Assembly (NCBI GenBank): GCA_944386495.1
Contig: CALXBE010000009.1
Coordinates: forward strand, 17,500-81,499
Length of the DNA: 64,000 bases
Source of the DNA: an uncultured Gemmiger sp.
GTDB lineage: Bacteria; Bacillota; Clostridia; Oscillospirales; Ruminococcaceae
Direction of reading: 5' to 3'
Under the pieces are notes generated by a model. That model did no database searches. It was given only the letters and a program-made list of their open reading frames with translations, and was not told where the DNA came from. Below, in pieces: positions 8,581 to 17,703 of this stretch (the stretch's first letter is position 1; the number at the start of each line of letters is the position of its first letter). Made by a program: the position numbers and the translations under genes.

Positions 8581-9417
8581 TTATTTGTCCGGATAAAAAT
8601 ATTTCTTGTTCAGTTCCATCAAGCCCACCATGGGAGCCATCCATCCTGTGGTACTGGATTTGAATACCCAGTAATAGAGGACGGCAAAAACTTCCCGCAG
8701 GTAGGAGGGCAGAACAGCCGTGACCGGGATTTCCGCCGGGAGGCTGGTGACCTGGGTAAACCCGGCCTGTCGGGCATATTCCCTGCCCCGGTAGCAATGG
8801 AAAGCATTGGTCACCACCACTGTGGGCTGGTCGACGCTGTACCCGGCTTGTTCCAGAAGCTGCCGGGCGAAGAGAAAATTTTCCTCGGTGGAGGTAGATT
8901 TCTCTTCCGAAATAATCTGCTGGGCCGGGATTCCCTTCTCTACCAGATATTTTTTCATGGCATATCCTTCGGGGCAGCTTTCGTCCCGGCCCTGGCCTCC
9001 GGTGGTGACAATCAGGACATCCGGGTTTTCCTGCCAGTACTCATAGGCCTTATCCAGCCGGCACTGAAGCATAAGGCTGGGGGTGTCCTTTCGCAGGCCT
9101 GCCCCCAGGATGATCATGATCTCCTGGGGCTGAGTGGGTTGGCGGGAATATCCCGAAACCACCACAAACGCCAGAATTCCCAGGACTGCGGCAGTGCCCA
9201 GGGCAATCAAGCCCAGCAGGATTTTTCCCGCCAGGGTCCCCAGGAAAAAGCTGCTCAAGGGATTCCAGAAAAGTTTCAGAATCCAGGCTGCCAGCGCCAG
9301 CCCCACCACCAGCACCAACCCGAAGTTGAAGTTGGAGTGGGTAAAGGTCCAGACCGCCTGGGCCGTCAGAAGAAAGACCAGGCCCCAGGTAATGAGATTC
9401 CACATCTTGTTTATCAT
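8581..9417 (-). CDS. YdcF/SanA family protein (DUF218)
   Basis: Membrane protein of the DUF218 family, linked in other bacteria to envelope and vancomycin-sensitivity phenotypes. Three N-terminal hydrophobic segments (to about residue 115) precede the DUF218 domain, with IMIILGAGL, VTTGGQGRDE and the STSTEENFLFAR motif in order. The 278-residue length is normal. The ATG overlaps the deoB stop by four bases, so it is the second gene of a deoB operon. Confidence 0.88.
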   Translation of the reverse strand: MINKMWNLITWGLVFLLTAQAVWTFTHSNFNFGLVLVVGLALAAWILKLFWNPLSSFFLGTLAGKILLGLIALGTAAVLGILAFVVVSGYSRQPTQPQEIMIILGAGLRKDTPSLMLQCRLDKAYEYWQENPDVLIVTTGGQGRDESCPEGYAMKKYLVEKGIPAQQIISEEKSTSTEENFLFARQLLEQAGYSVDQPTVVVTNAFHCYRGREYARQAGFTQVTSLPAEIPVTAVLPSYLREVFAVLYYWVFKSSTTGWMAPMVGLMELNKKYFYPDK

Positions 9418-10595
9418 GCCTTCTTGATTTTATCCCAGAGGCTGGTGCCATCCAGGCCGGTGCTGTCCACTCCCAGATAATCGCAGATGGTCTTGGCAAT
9501 GGCGCCGAAGCCCAGCACAGTACCGCAGTCCACCCCGGCCTTGACAGGCTGGCCGTACACCAGCAGAGGGACATATTCCCGGGTGTGGTCGGTGGTCTGG
9601 GTGTAGGCCGGGTCACAGCCGTGGTCGGCGGTAATCATCAGGATATCCTCCGGGCCCATCTGCTCCATAAATCCGGGGAGCCAATCGTCAAACTGGGCGG
9701 TTGCCTTAGCGTACCCGTCCACATCCCGCCGGTGGCCGAAGAGCATATCAAAGTCCACCAGGTTTACAAAGGCAAGGCCATGGAAATCCTGTTTCTGGAT
9801 GTCACTGGTCATTTCCAGGCCGTGGCCATTATCCCGAGTCCGAAGGGGTTCGGGAACTCCTTTTCCGGCGAAAATATCGTAAATTTTTCCTACTCCAATT
9901 ACATCCAGGCCGGCCTTGCCCAGGTAATCCAGCAGGGTGTCCCGGGGCGGCATCAAGGAGAAATCGTGGCGGTTGGAGGTGCGGCGGAAATCATCTTTGT
10001 TGGTTCCCACAAAGGGCCGGGCAATGACCCGTCCTACCCCGTGCTTGCCGGTCAGAATTTCCCGGGCGGTGGCGCAGATCTCGTACAGCTTCTCCACCGG
10101 AACCAGCTCCTCGTGGGCGGCAATCTGGAAGACGCTGTCTGCGGAGGTGTAAAGGATGAGCTTGCCGGTTTTCAGATGTTCCTCACCGTAGTCTTTCAGC
10201 ACCTGGGTGCCGGAATAAGGTTTGTTGCAAAGGACCTCATAGCCGGTGCGGGCGGTGAACTCTTCCAGCACCTCCTGGGGGAAGCCCTCCGGATAGGTGG
10301 GCAGCGGGCTGTCACTCTCCACCCCTGCAATCTCCCAGTGGCCGATGGTGGTGTCCTTTCCCATGCTGGCTTCCTGGAGCCGGGCATAGGCTCCCAGAGG
10401 CTGGCTGGTTCCGGGGCGGCAGTCCACCCCTTCAATATTGAACAGGCCCAGTTTGGCCAGGTTCTCCCCTTTGAAAAGAGGGCTGTCCACAATATGGGCC
10501 AGAGTATTTACTCCGTAATCCCCAAAAGCGGGTGCGTCCGGCTCCGCTCCAATGCCGAAGCTGTCCAGAACCATCAGAAATACTCTCTTAGACAT
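9414..10595 (-). CDS. deoB: Phosphopentomutase
   Basis: Interconverts (deoxy)ribose-1-phosphate and -5-phosphate in nucleoside catabolism and salvage; cytoplasmic Mn-dependent enzyme of the alkaline phosphatase superfamily. The 393-residue length is standard. Visible are the N-terminal metal aspartate in MVLDSFGIGAEPDA, the phosphorylated threonine region KDTTIGHWEIAG, and the C-terminal ITADHGCDP and TTDHTREYVP metal motifs. No nucleoside phosphorylase is adjacent. GGGAGG precedes the ATG. Confidence 0.97.
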   Translation of the reverse strand: MSKRVFLMVLDSFGIGAEPDAPAFGDYGVNTLAHIVDSPLFKGENLAKLGLFNIEGVDCRPGTSQPLGAYARLQEASMGKDTTIGHWEIAGVESDSPLPTYPEGFPQEVLEEFTARTGYEVLCNKPYSGTQVLKDYGEEHLKTGKLILYTSADSVFQIAAHEELVPVEKLYEICATAREILTGKHGVGRVIARPFVGTNKDDFRRTSNRHDFSLMPPRDTLLDYLGKAGLDVIGVGKIYDIFAGKGVPEPLRTRDNGHGLEMTSDIQKQDFHGLAFVNLVDFDMLFGHRRDVDGYAKATAQFDDWLPGFMEQMGPEDILMITADHGCDPAYTQTTDHTREYVPLLVYGQPVKAGVDCGTVLGFGAIAKTICDYLGVDSTGLDGTSLWDKIKKA

Positions 10596-10641
10596 AGTAA
10601 CCTCCCTGTCAGGGGCAAGGCCCCCGTATTATTTTACCTCC

Positions 10642-10670
10642 ATTATACCGGAACCTTTCCAAAAAGTAAA
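10642..10670 (-). promoter_or_regulatory. Promoter of deoB
   Basis: TTTACT, 17 bases, TATAAT on the minus strand. The leader to the ATG contains a small GC-rich hairpin (GGGGGCC/TTGCCCC). Confidence 0.5.
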
Positions 10671-10710
10671 ATGTAACAAATTCATCGAAGAAATGCTTTT
10701 TACTTTTTAC

Positions 10711-10739
10711 TTGTGCGAAATTGGGTTCAATATTATAAT
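10711..10739 (+). promoter_or_regulatory. Promoter of pyk
   Basis: TTGTGC, 17 bases, consensus TATAAT, about 70 bases before the pyk start. Confidence 0.6.
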
Positions 10740-10810
10740 ATACATGGCGTTTGTATCCTTACAATACGCTTTTTGACCTACTTGAAGGAGAAAGAAGAAG
10801 GAGAAACTCT

Positions 10811-12553
10811 ATGCGTAAAACAAAGATCGTTTGCACCCTGGGACCCTCTACTGACAACCCGGAGGTCATGCGCAAAATGATCGAGGCCGGGATGGATGTT
10901 GCCCGGTTTAATTTCAGCCACGGTGACCATCAGGAGCACCTGGGCCGTTTAAATATGCTTGTTCCTCTGCGGGAGGAACTGAACCGCCCTGTTGCTGCCC
11001 TGCTGGATACCAAGGGTCCTGAGATCCGTCTGCGGAACTTTGCTGCCGGCAAGGAAATGCTGGAAGCCGGACAGACCTTTACCCTGACCACCCGGGATGT
11101 GGAAGGCACCAAGGATATCTGCTCCATCACCTACAAGGATCTGCCTCACGATGTTGAGGTAGGCGGAACCATCATGCTGGACGACGGCCTCATTCGTCTG
11201 ACCATCATGGAGGTGACTGATACCGACATCATCTGCCGTGTGGAAAACAGCGGTCCCATCAAGGACAAGAAGGGTGTCAATGTTCCCGGTGTTCACCTGA
11301 GCATGCCCTACATGAGCCAGAAGGACCGGGAGGACATTCTGTTCGGCATTGAGCACGGTTTTGACTTTATTGCCGCCAGCTTTGTCCGTACCGCCGAGGA
11401 TGTGCGGGAAATCCGCCGTCTGCTGGATGAGCATGACAGCAAGATCCGGATCATTGCCAAAATCGAGAACCAGGAAGGCATCGACAACATTGATGCCATT
11501 ATGGCCGCTGCCGACGGCGTTATGGTAGCCCGGGGCGACATGGGCGTGGAAATCGAGTTCACCGAGATTCCCCTGCTCCAGAAGGAGATCATTTATCACT
11601 CCTTCTCCCATGGCAAACCCGTTATCACTGCCACCCAGATGCTGGACAGCATGATCAACAACCCCCGGCCCACCCGTGCCGAAATCACCGATGTTGCCAA
11701 CGCCATCTATGACGGCACCAGCGCCATCATGCTCAGTGGTGAGACTGCTGCCGGCAAATACCCTGTGGAGAGCATCCGGACCATGGCGGCCATCGCTGAC
11801 CGTGTGGAGAGCGACAGCAGCTACATGATCCGTCAGCGGAAGGCCCTCTGCGACACCCGTCTGGATGTAAGTGCCGCTACCGCTCACGCTGCCTGCACCA
11901 CTGCCACCGACATCAATGCCAGCGCCATCATCACCGTTTCCAAGAGCGGTGCTACTGCCCGGACCCTGAGCAAGTTCCGCCCCATTACCCCCATCATTGC
12001 CTGCGTTATGGATGAGCAGGTCCGCCGTCAGCTGAACATCAGCTGGGGTGTCACCCCCATCATCATGCCCTATGCCCACAGCACTGACGAACTGATTGCC
12101 GGTTCTGTGGCCACCGCCGAGAAGGCAGGCATGATCAATCCCGGTGAGATGGTGGTTGTTACCGCCGGTGTTCCCGTTGGCATCTCCGGCACCACCAACA
12201 TGATCAAGGCTCACCTGGTAGGCAACAGCCTGATCACTGGTGTAGGCATCGGCGACCAGAATGCCAAGGGCGTGCTCTGCGTCTGCCGGAACCTCTCTGA
12301 TATCCGGGCCAAGTTCCAGCCCGGCATGGTTCTGGTCGTTCCCCATACCGACAACGATATGCTGGATTATATCCGTGAGGCTGCCGCTCTCATTGTGGAA
12401 GAGCCTGGCCTGAACAGCCACGCTGCCATCGTTGGTCAGGCCCTGGGCCTGGCTGTCATGGTGGGTGCCACCAACGCTACCCGGAAGCTCCAGGACGGCG
12501 TAAAGGTCACCCTGGACTGCGCTCACGGCACTGTACAGACCCTGGGCGAGTAA
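10811..12553 (+). CDS. pyk: Pyruvate kinase with C-terminal PEP-utilizer-like domain
   Basis: Converts PEP and ADP to pyruvate and ATP, the last step of glycolysis. At 580 residues it is about 110 longer than the E. coli enzymes: the core (residues 1-470) carries TKGPEIRLR, the MVARGDMGVEI loop and TATQMLDSMI, and the tail ends in GLNSHAAIVGQALGLAVMVG, the swivelling histidine domain found in Bacillus-type pyruvate kinases. The ATG after AAGGAG was chosen; an in-frame upstream ATG has no ribosome-binding site. Codon use is strongly biased, as for a highly expressed gene. Confidence 0.97.
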   Translation: MRKTKIVCTLGPSTDNPEVMRKMIEAGMDVARFNFSHGDHQEHLGRLNMLVPLREELNRPVAALLDTKGPEIRLRNFAAGKEMLEAGQTFTLTTRDVEGTKDICSITYKDLPHDVEVGGTIMLDDGLIRLTIMEVTDTDIICRVENSGPIKDKKGVNVPGVHLSMPYMSQKDREDILFGIEHGFDFIAASFVRTAEDVREIRRLLDEHDSKIRIIAKIENQEGIDNIDAIMAAADGVMVARGDMGVEIEFTEIPLLQKEIIYHSFSHGKPVITATQMLDSMINNPRPTRAEITDVANAIYDGTSAIMLSGETAAGKYPVESIRTMAAIADRVESDSSYMIRQRKALCDTRLDVSAATAHAACTTATDINASAIITVSKSGATARTLSKFRPITPIIACVMDEQVRRQLNISWGVTPIIMPYAHSTDELIAGSVATAEKAGMINPGEMVVVTAGVPVGISGTTNMIKAHLVGNSLITGVGIGDQNAKGVLCVCRNLSDIRAKFQPGMVLVVPHTDNDMLDYIREAAALIVEEPGLNSHAAIVGQALGLAVMVGATNATRKLQDGVKVTLDCAHGTVQTLGE

Positions 12554-12564
12554 TTGCCCCCCTT

Positions 12565-12605
12565 GTTCCCATCCCCTTCCCGGGATGGGAACTTTTTATT
12601 TTTAA
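12565..12605 (+). terminator. Terminator of pyk
   Basis: GTTCCCATCCC / GGGATGGGAAC stem followed by a T-rich tract. Confidence 0.9.
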
Positions 12606-12644
12606 ATATAAAAAGGAGGGAGCTGCCGGGCAGCTCCCTCCTTT
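12603..12644 (-). terminator. Terminator of glmS
   Basis: AAAGGAGGGAGCTG / CAGCTCCCTCCTTT stem; on the minus strand it is followed by TTTTTATATTTAAAAA. Confidence 0.88.
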
Positions 12645-12653
12645 GGCTTGGAA

Positions 12654-14474
12654 TTATTCTACGGTAACGCTCTTGGCCAGGTTTCTGGGTTTATCCACAT
12701 CGCAGCCCCGCAGCACGCTCATATAGTAAGCAAACAGCTGCAGCGGCACAATGAGAAGCAGAGGCATGAGAATATCCTCATACTCGGGCAGGCGGATGAC
12801 AAAGTCTGCCACATCCTCAGGGACCTGGGCTTCCTGGTTTACAAACAGGATGACCCGGGCGCCCCGGCTGCGGGTCTCCTTTACATTGGAAATAGTCTTT
12901 TCGTACACATTTTTCTGGGTAGCCAGACCGATGACGGGGGTACCATCCTCAATCAGGGAGATGGTACCGTGTTTCAGCTCTCCGGCCGCATAGGCCTCGG
13001 AGTGAATATAGCTGATTTCCTTCAGTTTGAGGCTTCCCTCCAGGGAGAGGGAGTAGTCAAAGCCCCGGCCAATGAAAAACAGGTCCTCTGCATTCATAAA
13101 CTGGCTGGCCAGGTACTGGATTTCCTCGCACTTTTCCAGCAAAGGCTCCTGAAGCTGACCGCTCTTCTGAAGTTGGGCCACCAGACGGCGGGCCTCCTGC
13201 TCATCAATAGCCCCCTTGGCATAGGCCAGACGGATGGCAAAAAGATAAAGGCAGCACATCTGGACGGTATATGCCTTGGTGGAAGCCACGGCAATCTCGG
13301 GGCCTGCGTAGGTGTACATCACATAATCCGCATTCCGGGCAATGCTGCTGCCCACCACATTCACAATGGCCAGCACCTTGCAGCCCTTTTCCTGGGCCAG
13401 CCGAAGGGCGGCCAGGGTGTCGCTGGTCTCTCCCGACTGGCTGACCACCACCACCAGATCCTGAGGGTCCAGAATGGGGTCATTATACCGGAACTCACTG
13501 GCAATATCCACCAGTGCAGGGACCCGGGCAATCTTCTCAATGGCTGCCTTGCCCACCATTCCGGCGTGCATGGCAGTGCCGCAGCCTACCAGGCGGATGC
13601 TCCGGACTGCAGCCAGGGCTGCATCATCCAGCTCAGGGATACCCAGCTGGGGCATTCCGTCCTCCACACGGGGATTGACAGTAGCTGCAATAGCCCGAGG
13701 CTGCTCGTGAATCTCCTTAAGCATAAAATGAGGGTAGCCGCCCTTTTCGGCAGCCTCCATATCCCAGTCTGCGGTAAGGGTCTCCTTCTTGATGGGCTGG
13801 AGAAAGCTGTTGTAAAAGACTGCTTCCCCCTCCTCCAGCACTGCAATATCCCCTTCGTCCAGGACACTGTATTCCCGGGTATATTTGAGCAGGGCGGGAA
13901 TATCGCTGGCGATGAAGTTCTCCCCTTCTCCATACCCTACAATGAGAGGGCTTTCCTTCCGGACCGCATACAGGGTATGGGGGAAATCATTGAAAAGGAT
14001 TCCCAATGCATAACTGCCCCGCACCTGGGCCAGAGCCTGCTGAATGGCTGCCAGAGGGTCCCCGGCATAGTAATAGTCCAGCAGCTTGACCAGAACCTCG
14101 GTGTCCGTCTCGCTTTCAAAAGAATAGCCCCGGCTCATAAGCTGTTCTTTCAGACTGCCATAGTTTTCAATAATTCCGTTATGAACGATGGTCACATTGG
14201 GAGCGCCCTGGGGATGGCTGTTCACATCACTGGGAGCCCCGTGGGTTGCCCAACGGGTATGGCCGATTCCCAGACCGGTCTCCGGGTAGTCTGCCTCTTT
14301 CAGCTTCTGAGCCAGATTTACCAGCCGTCCCTTTGCCTTGCAGACCTCAATGCTTCCGTTGATCATAAGGGCTACTCCGGCAGAATCATATCCCCGGTAC
14401 TCCAGCTTGCTCAGACCATCGATCAAAACCTGGGCAGCATTCCGTCTGCCCACATATCCTACAATACCACACAT
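12654..14474 (-). CDS. glmS: Glutamine-fructose-6-phosphate aminotransferase (isomerizing)
   Basis: First committed step of UDP-GlcNAc synthesis: fructose-6-phosphate and glutamine give glucosamine-6-phosphate. The 606-residue protein opens MCGIVGYVGRR, with Cys2 the glutaminase nucleophile after Met removal, and has two SIS domains (about 285-425 and 455-600; VSQSGETSDT in the first) and the typical C-terminal DKPRNLAKSVTVE. Expression is controlled by the glmS ribozyme directly upstream. It is the last gene of a leftward cluster with a polysaccharide deacetylase. Confidence 0.98.
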   Translation of the reverse strand: MCGIVGYVGRRNAAQVLIDGLSKLEYRGYDSAGVALMINGSIEVCKAKGRLVNLAQKLKEADYPETGLGIGHTRWATHGAPSDVNSHPQGAPNVTIVHNGIIENYGSLKEQLMSRGYSFESETDTEVLVKLLDYYYAGDPLAAIQQALAQVRGSYALGILFNDFPHTLYAVRKESPLIVGYGEGENFIASDIPALLKYTREYSVLDEGDIAVLEEGEAVFYNSFLQPIKKETLTADWDMEAAEKGGYPHFMLKEIHEQPRAIAATVNPRVEDGMPQLGIPELDDAALAAVRSIRLVGCGTAMHAGMVGKAAIEKIARVPALVDIASEFRYNDPILDPQDLVVVVSQSGETSDTLAALRLAQEKGCKVLAIVNVVGSSIARNADYVMYTYAGPEIAVASTKAYTVQMCCLYLFAIRLAYAKGAIDEQEARRLVAQLQKSGQLQEPLLEKCEEIQYLASQFMNAEDLFFIGRGFDYSLSLEGSLKLKEISYIHSEAYAAGELKHGTISLIEDGTPVIGLATQKNVYEKTISNVKETRSRGARVILFVNQEAQVPEDVADFVIRLPEYEDILMPLLLIVPLQLFAYYMSVLRGCDVDKPRNLAKSVTVE

Positions 14475-14499
14475 ACCTTTGTGTAAAACTCCTCAATAA

Positions 14500-14672
14500 T
14501 AAAAAGATTCCTCTTTCCCACTGTCCTGAAGGGTTCTGTCAGGTCATTACTGCCCTGGTTTGCCCTTCGTTCACGACCGCTTCAGTGGATGGCCGGGGAG
14601 TATCCGCCGAACTTTCGATTGTCTCCCACCTCGTCACCCCGGCAGTACGCAGCTGTTCCGGGGTCTGGCGCT
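14500..14672 (-). ncRNA. glmS ribozyme/riboswitch
   Basis: Glucosamine-6-phosphate-dependent self-cleaving RNA in the glmS leader. Reading the minus strand, the conserved core is clear: AAGCGCCAGA at the 5' end, then GACGAGGTGGGAGACAATCG, then TTCGGCGGATACTCCCCGG, matching the Firmicutes glmS ribozyme core. Cleavage is expected just before GCGCC, between 14672 and 14671. GlcN6P made by GlmS triggers cleavage and mRNA decay. The 3' boundary (P3/P4 region) is approximate. Confidence 0.93.
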
Positions 14673-14699
14673 TATTCGTTTTTCTGATTTTCCTCCTTA

Positions 14700-15233
14700 T
14701 TATAAAAATTGTTTCAGCCTGGGCCGCAGCTTGACTCGGTATATCACCGAAAAGCTGACCAGCAGGGTGTCATAGGCCACAAAGGTCACCAGCCCCAGCC
14801 CGATGAGCAGGGCAAAGGCCGCCATTCCTGTTCCCTCCATCTGGATAACTCCCGGGAAAATCAGTTGGAGCAACCCATACATGAGGGTCAGCATGACGCT
14901 GAAATAAATCACCTTCAAAGCCAGCATGACTGCCTTGGAGCGGAGTTTTCCCAGCTTATTCCGAATCATGGGGTAAGGCCCGGCCATAAACACAAAGCAA
15001 AAGGACATTTCCGGGTCGGAAGCGATCAGCAGGGAGAGCACCCCTACCGCCAGGTAAAGGGTGGCACCCATCCGGTTGCCGTATTCCGCAGTAACCGGGA
15101 CCAGCAGCAATCCGGCCAGCATAGGGGCACAGAAGGTTGCCAAAGGCATCACATCCCCCAGCAGCATAAAAGTGACCATCAGGGCTCCCATTACCCCGCA
15201 GAATGCCATGGATTTGCTTTTTCTGCCACCCAT
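14700..15233 (-). CDS. Multi-pass membrane protein of unknown function
   Basis: A 177-residue protein with about five hydrophobic segments and a short basic N-terminus (MGGRKSKSMAF). The start is set by AAAAGGAGG nine bases upstream; a longer frame begins further up but without a ribosome-binding site. The layout (small, compact, five to six helices, alanine/glycine-rich first helix) is reminiscent of ECF-transporter S components, but no diagnostic motif is seen. It lies 78 bases after the deacetylase gene and just before the glmS leader. The stop codon overlaps a TATAAT that might serve the ribozyme transcript. Confidence 0.7.
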   Translation of the reverse strand: MGGRKSKSMAFCGVMGALMVTFMLLGDVMPLATFCAPMLAGLLLVPVTAEYGNRMGATLYLAVGVLSLLIASDPEMSFCFVFMAGPYPMIRNKLGKLRSKAVMLALKVIYFSVMLTLMYGLLQLIFPGVIQMEGTGMAAFALLIGLGLVTFVAYDTLLVSFSVIYRVKLRPRLKQFL

Positions 15234-15311
15234 TCCGGTCCGCCTCCTTTTTTCCAGGTCCTTTTGCCTCTCCACATTCTACAACATTTTTGCCTTCCTT
15301 GCAACTTCTCC

Positions 15312-16139
15312 TCAGGCCGGGCCGGTCTGCCCTGTCTGACGGGCCATCTCCTCCACAGTACAGAAAGTAAAGCCCTGACTGCGGAACCAACTGACAATAT
15401 CCGGCAGAGCCTGAACAGTGGTGGCAGTTGCGGCGGTATCATGCATAAGAACTACACAGACTGATTTATCCTGGGCATCCTCCTTGATGTTTTTCAGAAT
15501 CTGGGAGGCTGTGGGGTGTCCGCCCACCGCATCCTCGGCGCACACATTCCAGTCTATGACCTGATACCCTTTTTCTCTGGCCTGTTCTTTCAGGTCCTTC
15601 ATAATGCTGCTGCCCCCGTATTTATGGCTTACCGTATTGGTACTTCCGCCGGGGAACCGGAGCCAGGTGACAGTGGACAGGTCCACATAATGGCAGATGG
15701 ACTGGCGCAGCTCCTTGATGTCCAGCCAGAATGCCTCGGTACTGGCATAGATGTCCTGATACCGGTGCTTAGCCGTATGCAGTGCAATCTGATGGCCCTC
15801 CTCCACCGCCCGGGCAATGAGAGGAAGATATTCCCGGTTATGGTCCGCCGCTGTCACAAAAAAGGTGGCCGGGACCTGCTCCTCCTTGAGGATGTCCAGC
15901 ACCTGGGTAGTTGTAGGGCTGGGGCCGTCGTCAAAGGTAAGGCAGACCAGCTTGGTCCCCTCCTCCAAAGCCTGTCCCCCATCCACCTGAAGCCAGGAAT
16001 CCTGAGGGATTCCCGTTACGGTTTCATCCCCGCAGCCTGTGGGCAGCTGAGCACACCGCATTCCCAGCACCAGCCCCAGCATGAGGATGGCTGTTCCAAA
16101 GTAGATTTTCCGTCTGATTCTTCCGCCCCTGTAGTCCAT
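15312..16139 (-). CDS. Polysaccharide deacetylase (peptidoglycan N-acetylglucosamine deacetylase type)
   Basis: Removes acetyl groups from GlcNAc (or MurNAc) residues, probably in the wall. Residues 10-30 form a signal anchor, so the enzyme faces outside. The NodB domain shows TFDDGPS with D70-D71, the metal histidines H121 and H125 (HTAKH), RFPGGSTN and, at the end, the VLMHDTA motif. ATG chosen after AGGAGAAGG; the frame is open 73 codons further upstream on unlikely sequence. Head of a leftward cluster ending in glmS. Confidence 0.9.
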   Translation of the reverse strand: MDYRGGRIRRKIYFGTAILMLGLVLGMRCAQLPTGCGDETVTGIPQDSWLQVDGGQALEEGTKLVCLTFDDGPSPTTTQVLDILKEEQVPATFFVTAADHNREYLPLIARAVEEGHQIALHTAKHRYQDIYASTEAFWLDIKELRQSICHYVDLSTVTWLRFPGGSTNTVSHKYGGSSIMKDLKEQAREKGYQVIDWNVCAEDAVGGHPTASQILKNIKEDAQDKSVCVVLMHDTAATATTVQALPDIVSWFRSQGFTFCTVEEMARQTGQTGPA

Positions 16140-16161
16140 GGTTTCCTTCTCCTGTCCCAGA

Positions 16162-16190
16162 TTGATTTTAACCTGCAAACCCGATATACT
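16162..16190 (+). promoter_or_regulatory. Promoter of rmuC
   Basis: TTGATT, 17 bases, TATACT, in the divergent spacer between the deacetylase and rmuC. Confidence 0.6.
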
Positions 16191-16245
16191 AGAGGATATG
16201 AGCGGTACGGGAGGATTTATGCTCCCGGGAAAGAGAGAGTAACAT

Positions 16246-17520
16246 ATGGGAGATGCCATTTCGCTGGTTACCCTGGGGCTGGCTGCCCTGGCCTGCATTT
16301 TTTCAATTCTTGCCTGGGCAAGGGCCGGGCGCTCCGGAGACCGGGACAACCAATCCACCCAGCTTTACCGGCAGCTCAGCGAGAACATTGAGAAAAACAC
16401 TTCCCGCCAGCTGCAGTATCTGATGAGCCAGCAGAACGCCCTTCAACAGACCCTCACCGGCCAAAACCGGCTGGTAGCGGAGCAGCTTCAGGGCATGGCT
16501 TTACAGACAGAGCAGAAGCTGGAAAATATCCGGACCACCATGGAATCCCGGCTGGCCAGCCTTCAGCGGGACAACACCCGACAGCTGGATCAGATGCGGA
16601 TGACGGTGGATGAGAAAATGCAGAAGACCCTGGACGAAAAGCTGAGCCGGAGTTTCGGCCTGGTAAGCCGCCAGCTGGAGCAGGTATACAAAGGTCTGGG
16701 GGAAATGCAAAATCTGGCTGCCGGTGTGGGCGATTTGAAAAAGGTCCTCAGCGGCGTGAAAACCCGGGGAATCCTGGGAGAAGTCCAGCTTTCCGCCATT
16801 CTGGAGCAGCTTCTGACCAAGGACCAATACGCAGAAAACATTGCCACCATTCCCGGCAGCAGCGAGCGGGTGGAGTTTGCCCTCCGCCTCCCCGGAGACG
16901 GACGAGAGCCGGTTTACCTGCCCATTGATGCCAAGTTCCCCCTGGATGCCTACAACGCCCTGGTCACCGCCCAGGAATCCGCTGACCCCCGGCTGGTGGA
17001 TGCGACGGCCAAAGCCCTGGAGCAGCGGGTCCGGAGCTTTGCCAAGGACATTCGAACCAAATATGTCCGTCCTCCCCATACCACCGATTTTGGAATTATG
17101 TTCCTGCCGGTGGAGGGGCTGTACGCAGAGGTGGTCAGCCGCGGGATCGCTGACCGGATTCAGGGAGAATTCCGGGTAGTTGTAGCCGGCCCCACCACCA
17201 TGAGCGCCCTTCTCAACAGTTTACAGATGGGATTCCGCACCCTGGCCATCCAGCAGCGGAGCAGTGAAGTCTGGAAGGTGCTGGACAGCGTGACCCAGGA
17301 GTTTGAGACCTTCGGTCTTGCCCTGGCCCAGACCCAGAAGCGAATTGCCCAGGCGGGCAGTGACCTGGAAAACCTGGTGGGGGTACGCACCCGCCAAATC
17401 CAGCGAAAGCTGAAAGCGGTGGGTGAAATGAACCCTGCTTCCTCCCAGGAAGAGCAGATTCCCTCCCCTGCTTTCAGAAGAGATGAAGATTTTTCCAAAT
17501 ATCCTGGTCATACCTCTTGA
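16246..17520 (+). CDS. rmuC: DNA recombination protein RmuC
   Basis: RmuC limits recombination at inverted repeats and has a nuclease-like fold. The 424-residue protein has an N-terminal membrane helix (residues 3-22), a coiled coil to about 150, then the RmuC domain with VKTRGILGEVQLSAILEQLL, the LPIDAKFPLDAYN segment and GIMFLPVEGLYAEV. A weak AGAGAG ribosome-binding site precedes the ATG. The -35 of the tRNA-Leu promoter overlaps the stop codon. Confidence 0.95.
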   Translation: MGDAISLVTLGLAALACIFSILAWARAGRSGDRDNQSTQLYRQLSENIEKNTSRQLQYLMSQQNALQQTLTGQNRLVAEQLQGMALQTEQKLENIRTTMESRLASLQRDNTRQLDQMRMTVDEKMQKTLDEKLSRSFGLVSRQLEQVYKGLGEMQNLAAGVGDLKKVLSGVKTRGILGEVQLSAILEQLLTKDQYAENIATIPGSSERVEFALRLPGDGREPVYLPIDAKFPLDAYNALVTAQESADPRLVDATAKALEQRVRSFAKDIRTKYVRPPHTTDFGIMFLPVEGLYAEVVSRGIADRIQGEFRVVVAGPTTMSALLNSLQMGFRTLAIQQRSSEVWKVLDSVTQEFETFGLALAQTQKRIAQAGSDLENLVGVRTRQIQRKLKAVGEMNPASSQEEQIPSPAFRRDEDFSKYPGHTS

Positions 17521-17546
17521 CTTTTATACTCCATTTGTGATATTAT
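17517..17546 (+). promoter_or_regulatory. Promoter of tRNA-Leu
   Basis: TTGACT, 18 bases, TATTAT. It shares bases with the rmuC stop codon. Confidence 0.6.
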
Positions 17547-17578
17547 AAGTCCTGCGGTGATAAGTCCGCAGGATATAT

Positions 17579-17662
17579 GCGAGAGTGCTGGAACTGGCAG
17601 ACAGGCACGTTTGAGGTGCGTGTGCTATTAGCGTGTGGGTTCAAGTCCCATCTCTCGCACCA
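17579..17662 (+). tRNA. tRNA-Leu (anticodon GAG)
   Basis: Class II tRNA. Acceptor arms GCGAGAG and CTCTCGC pair fully; D-arm CTG/CAG; anticodon stem CACGT/GCGTG with loop TTGAGGT giving GAG; a long variable arm; T-arm with GGTTCAAGTCCC; discriminator A and a genome-encoded CCA. Reads CUC/CUU leucine codons. Confidence 0.96.
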
Positions 17663-17703
17663 GCAAAAAGGCGGTTGCCCACAAGGGCGACCGCCTTTTT
17701 GCT
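17663..17703 (+). terminator. Terminator of tRNA-Leu
   Basis: A 19-base near-perfect stem (AGCAAAAAGGCGG... / ...ACCGCCTTTTTGCT) beginning directly after the CCA end. Confidence 0.9.
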
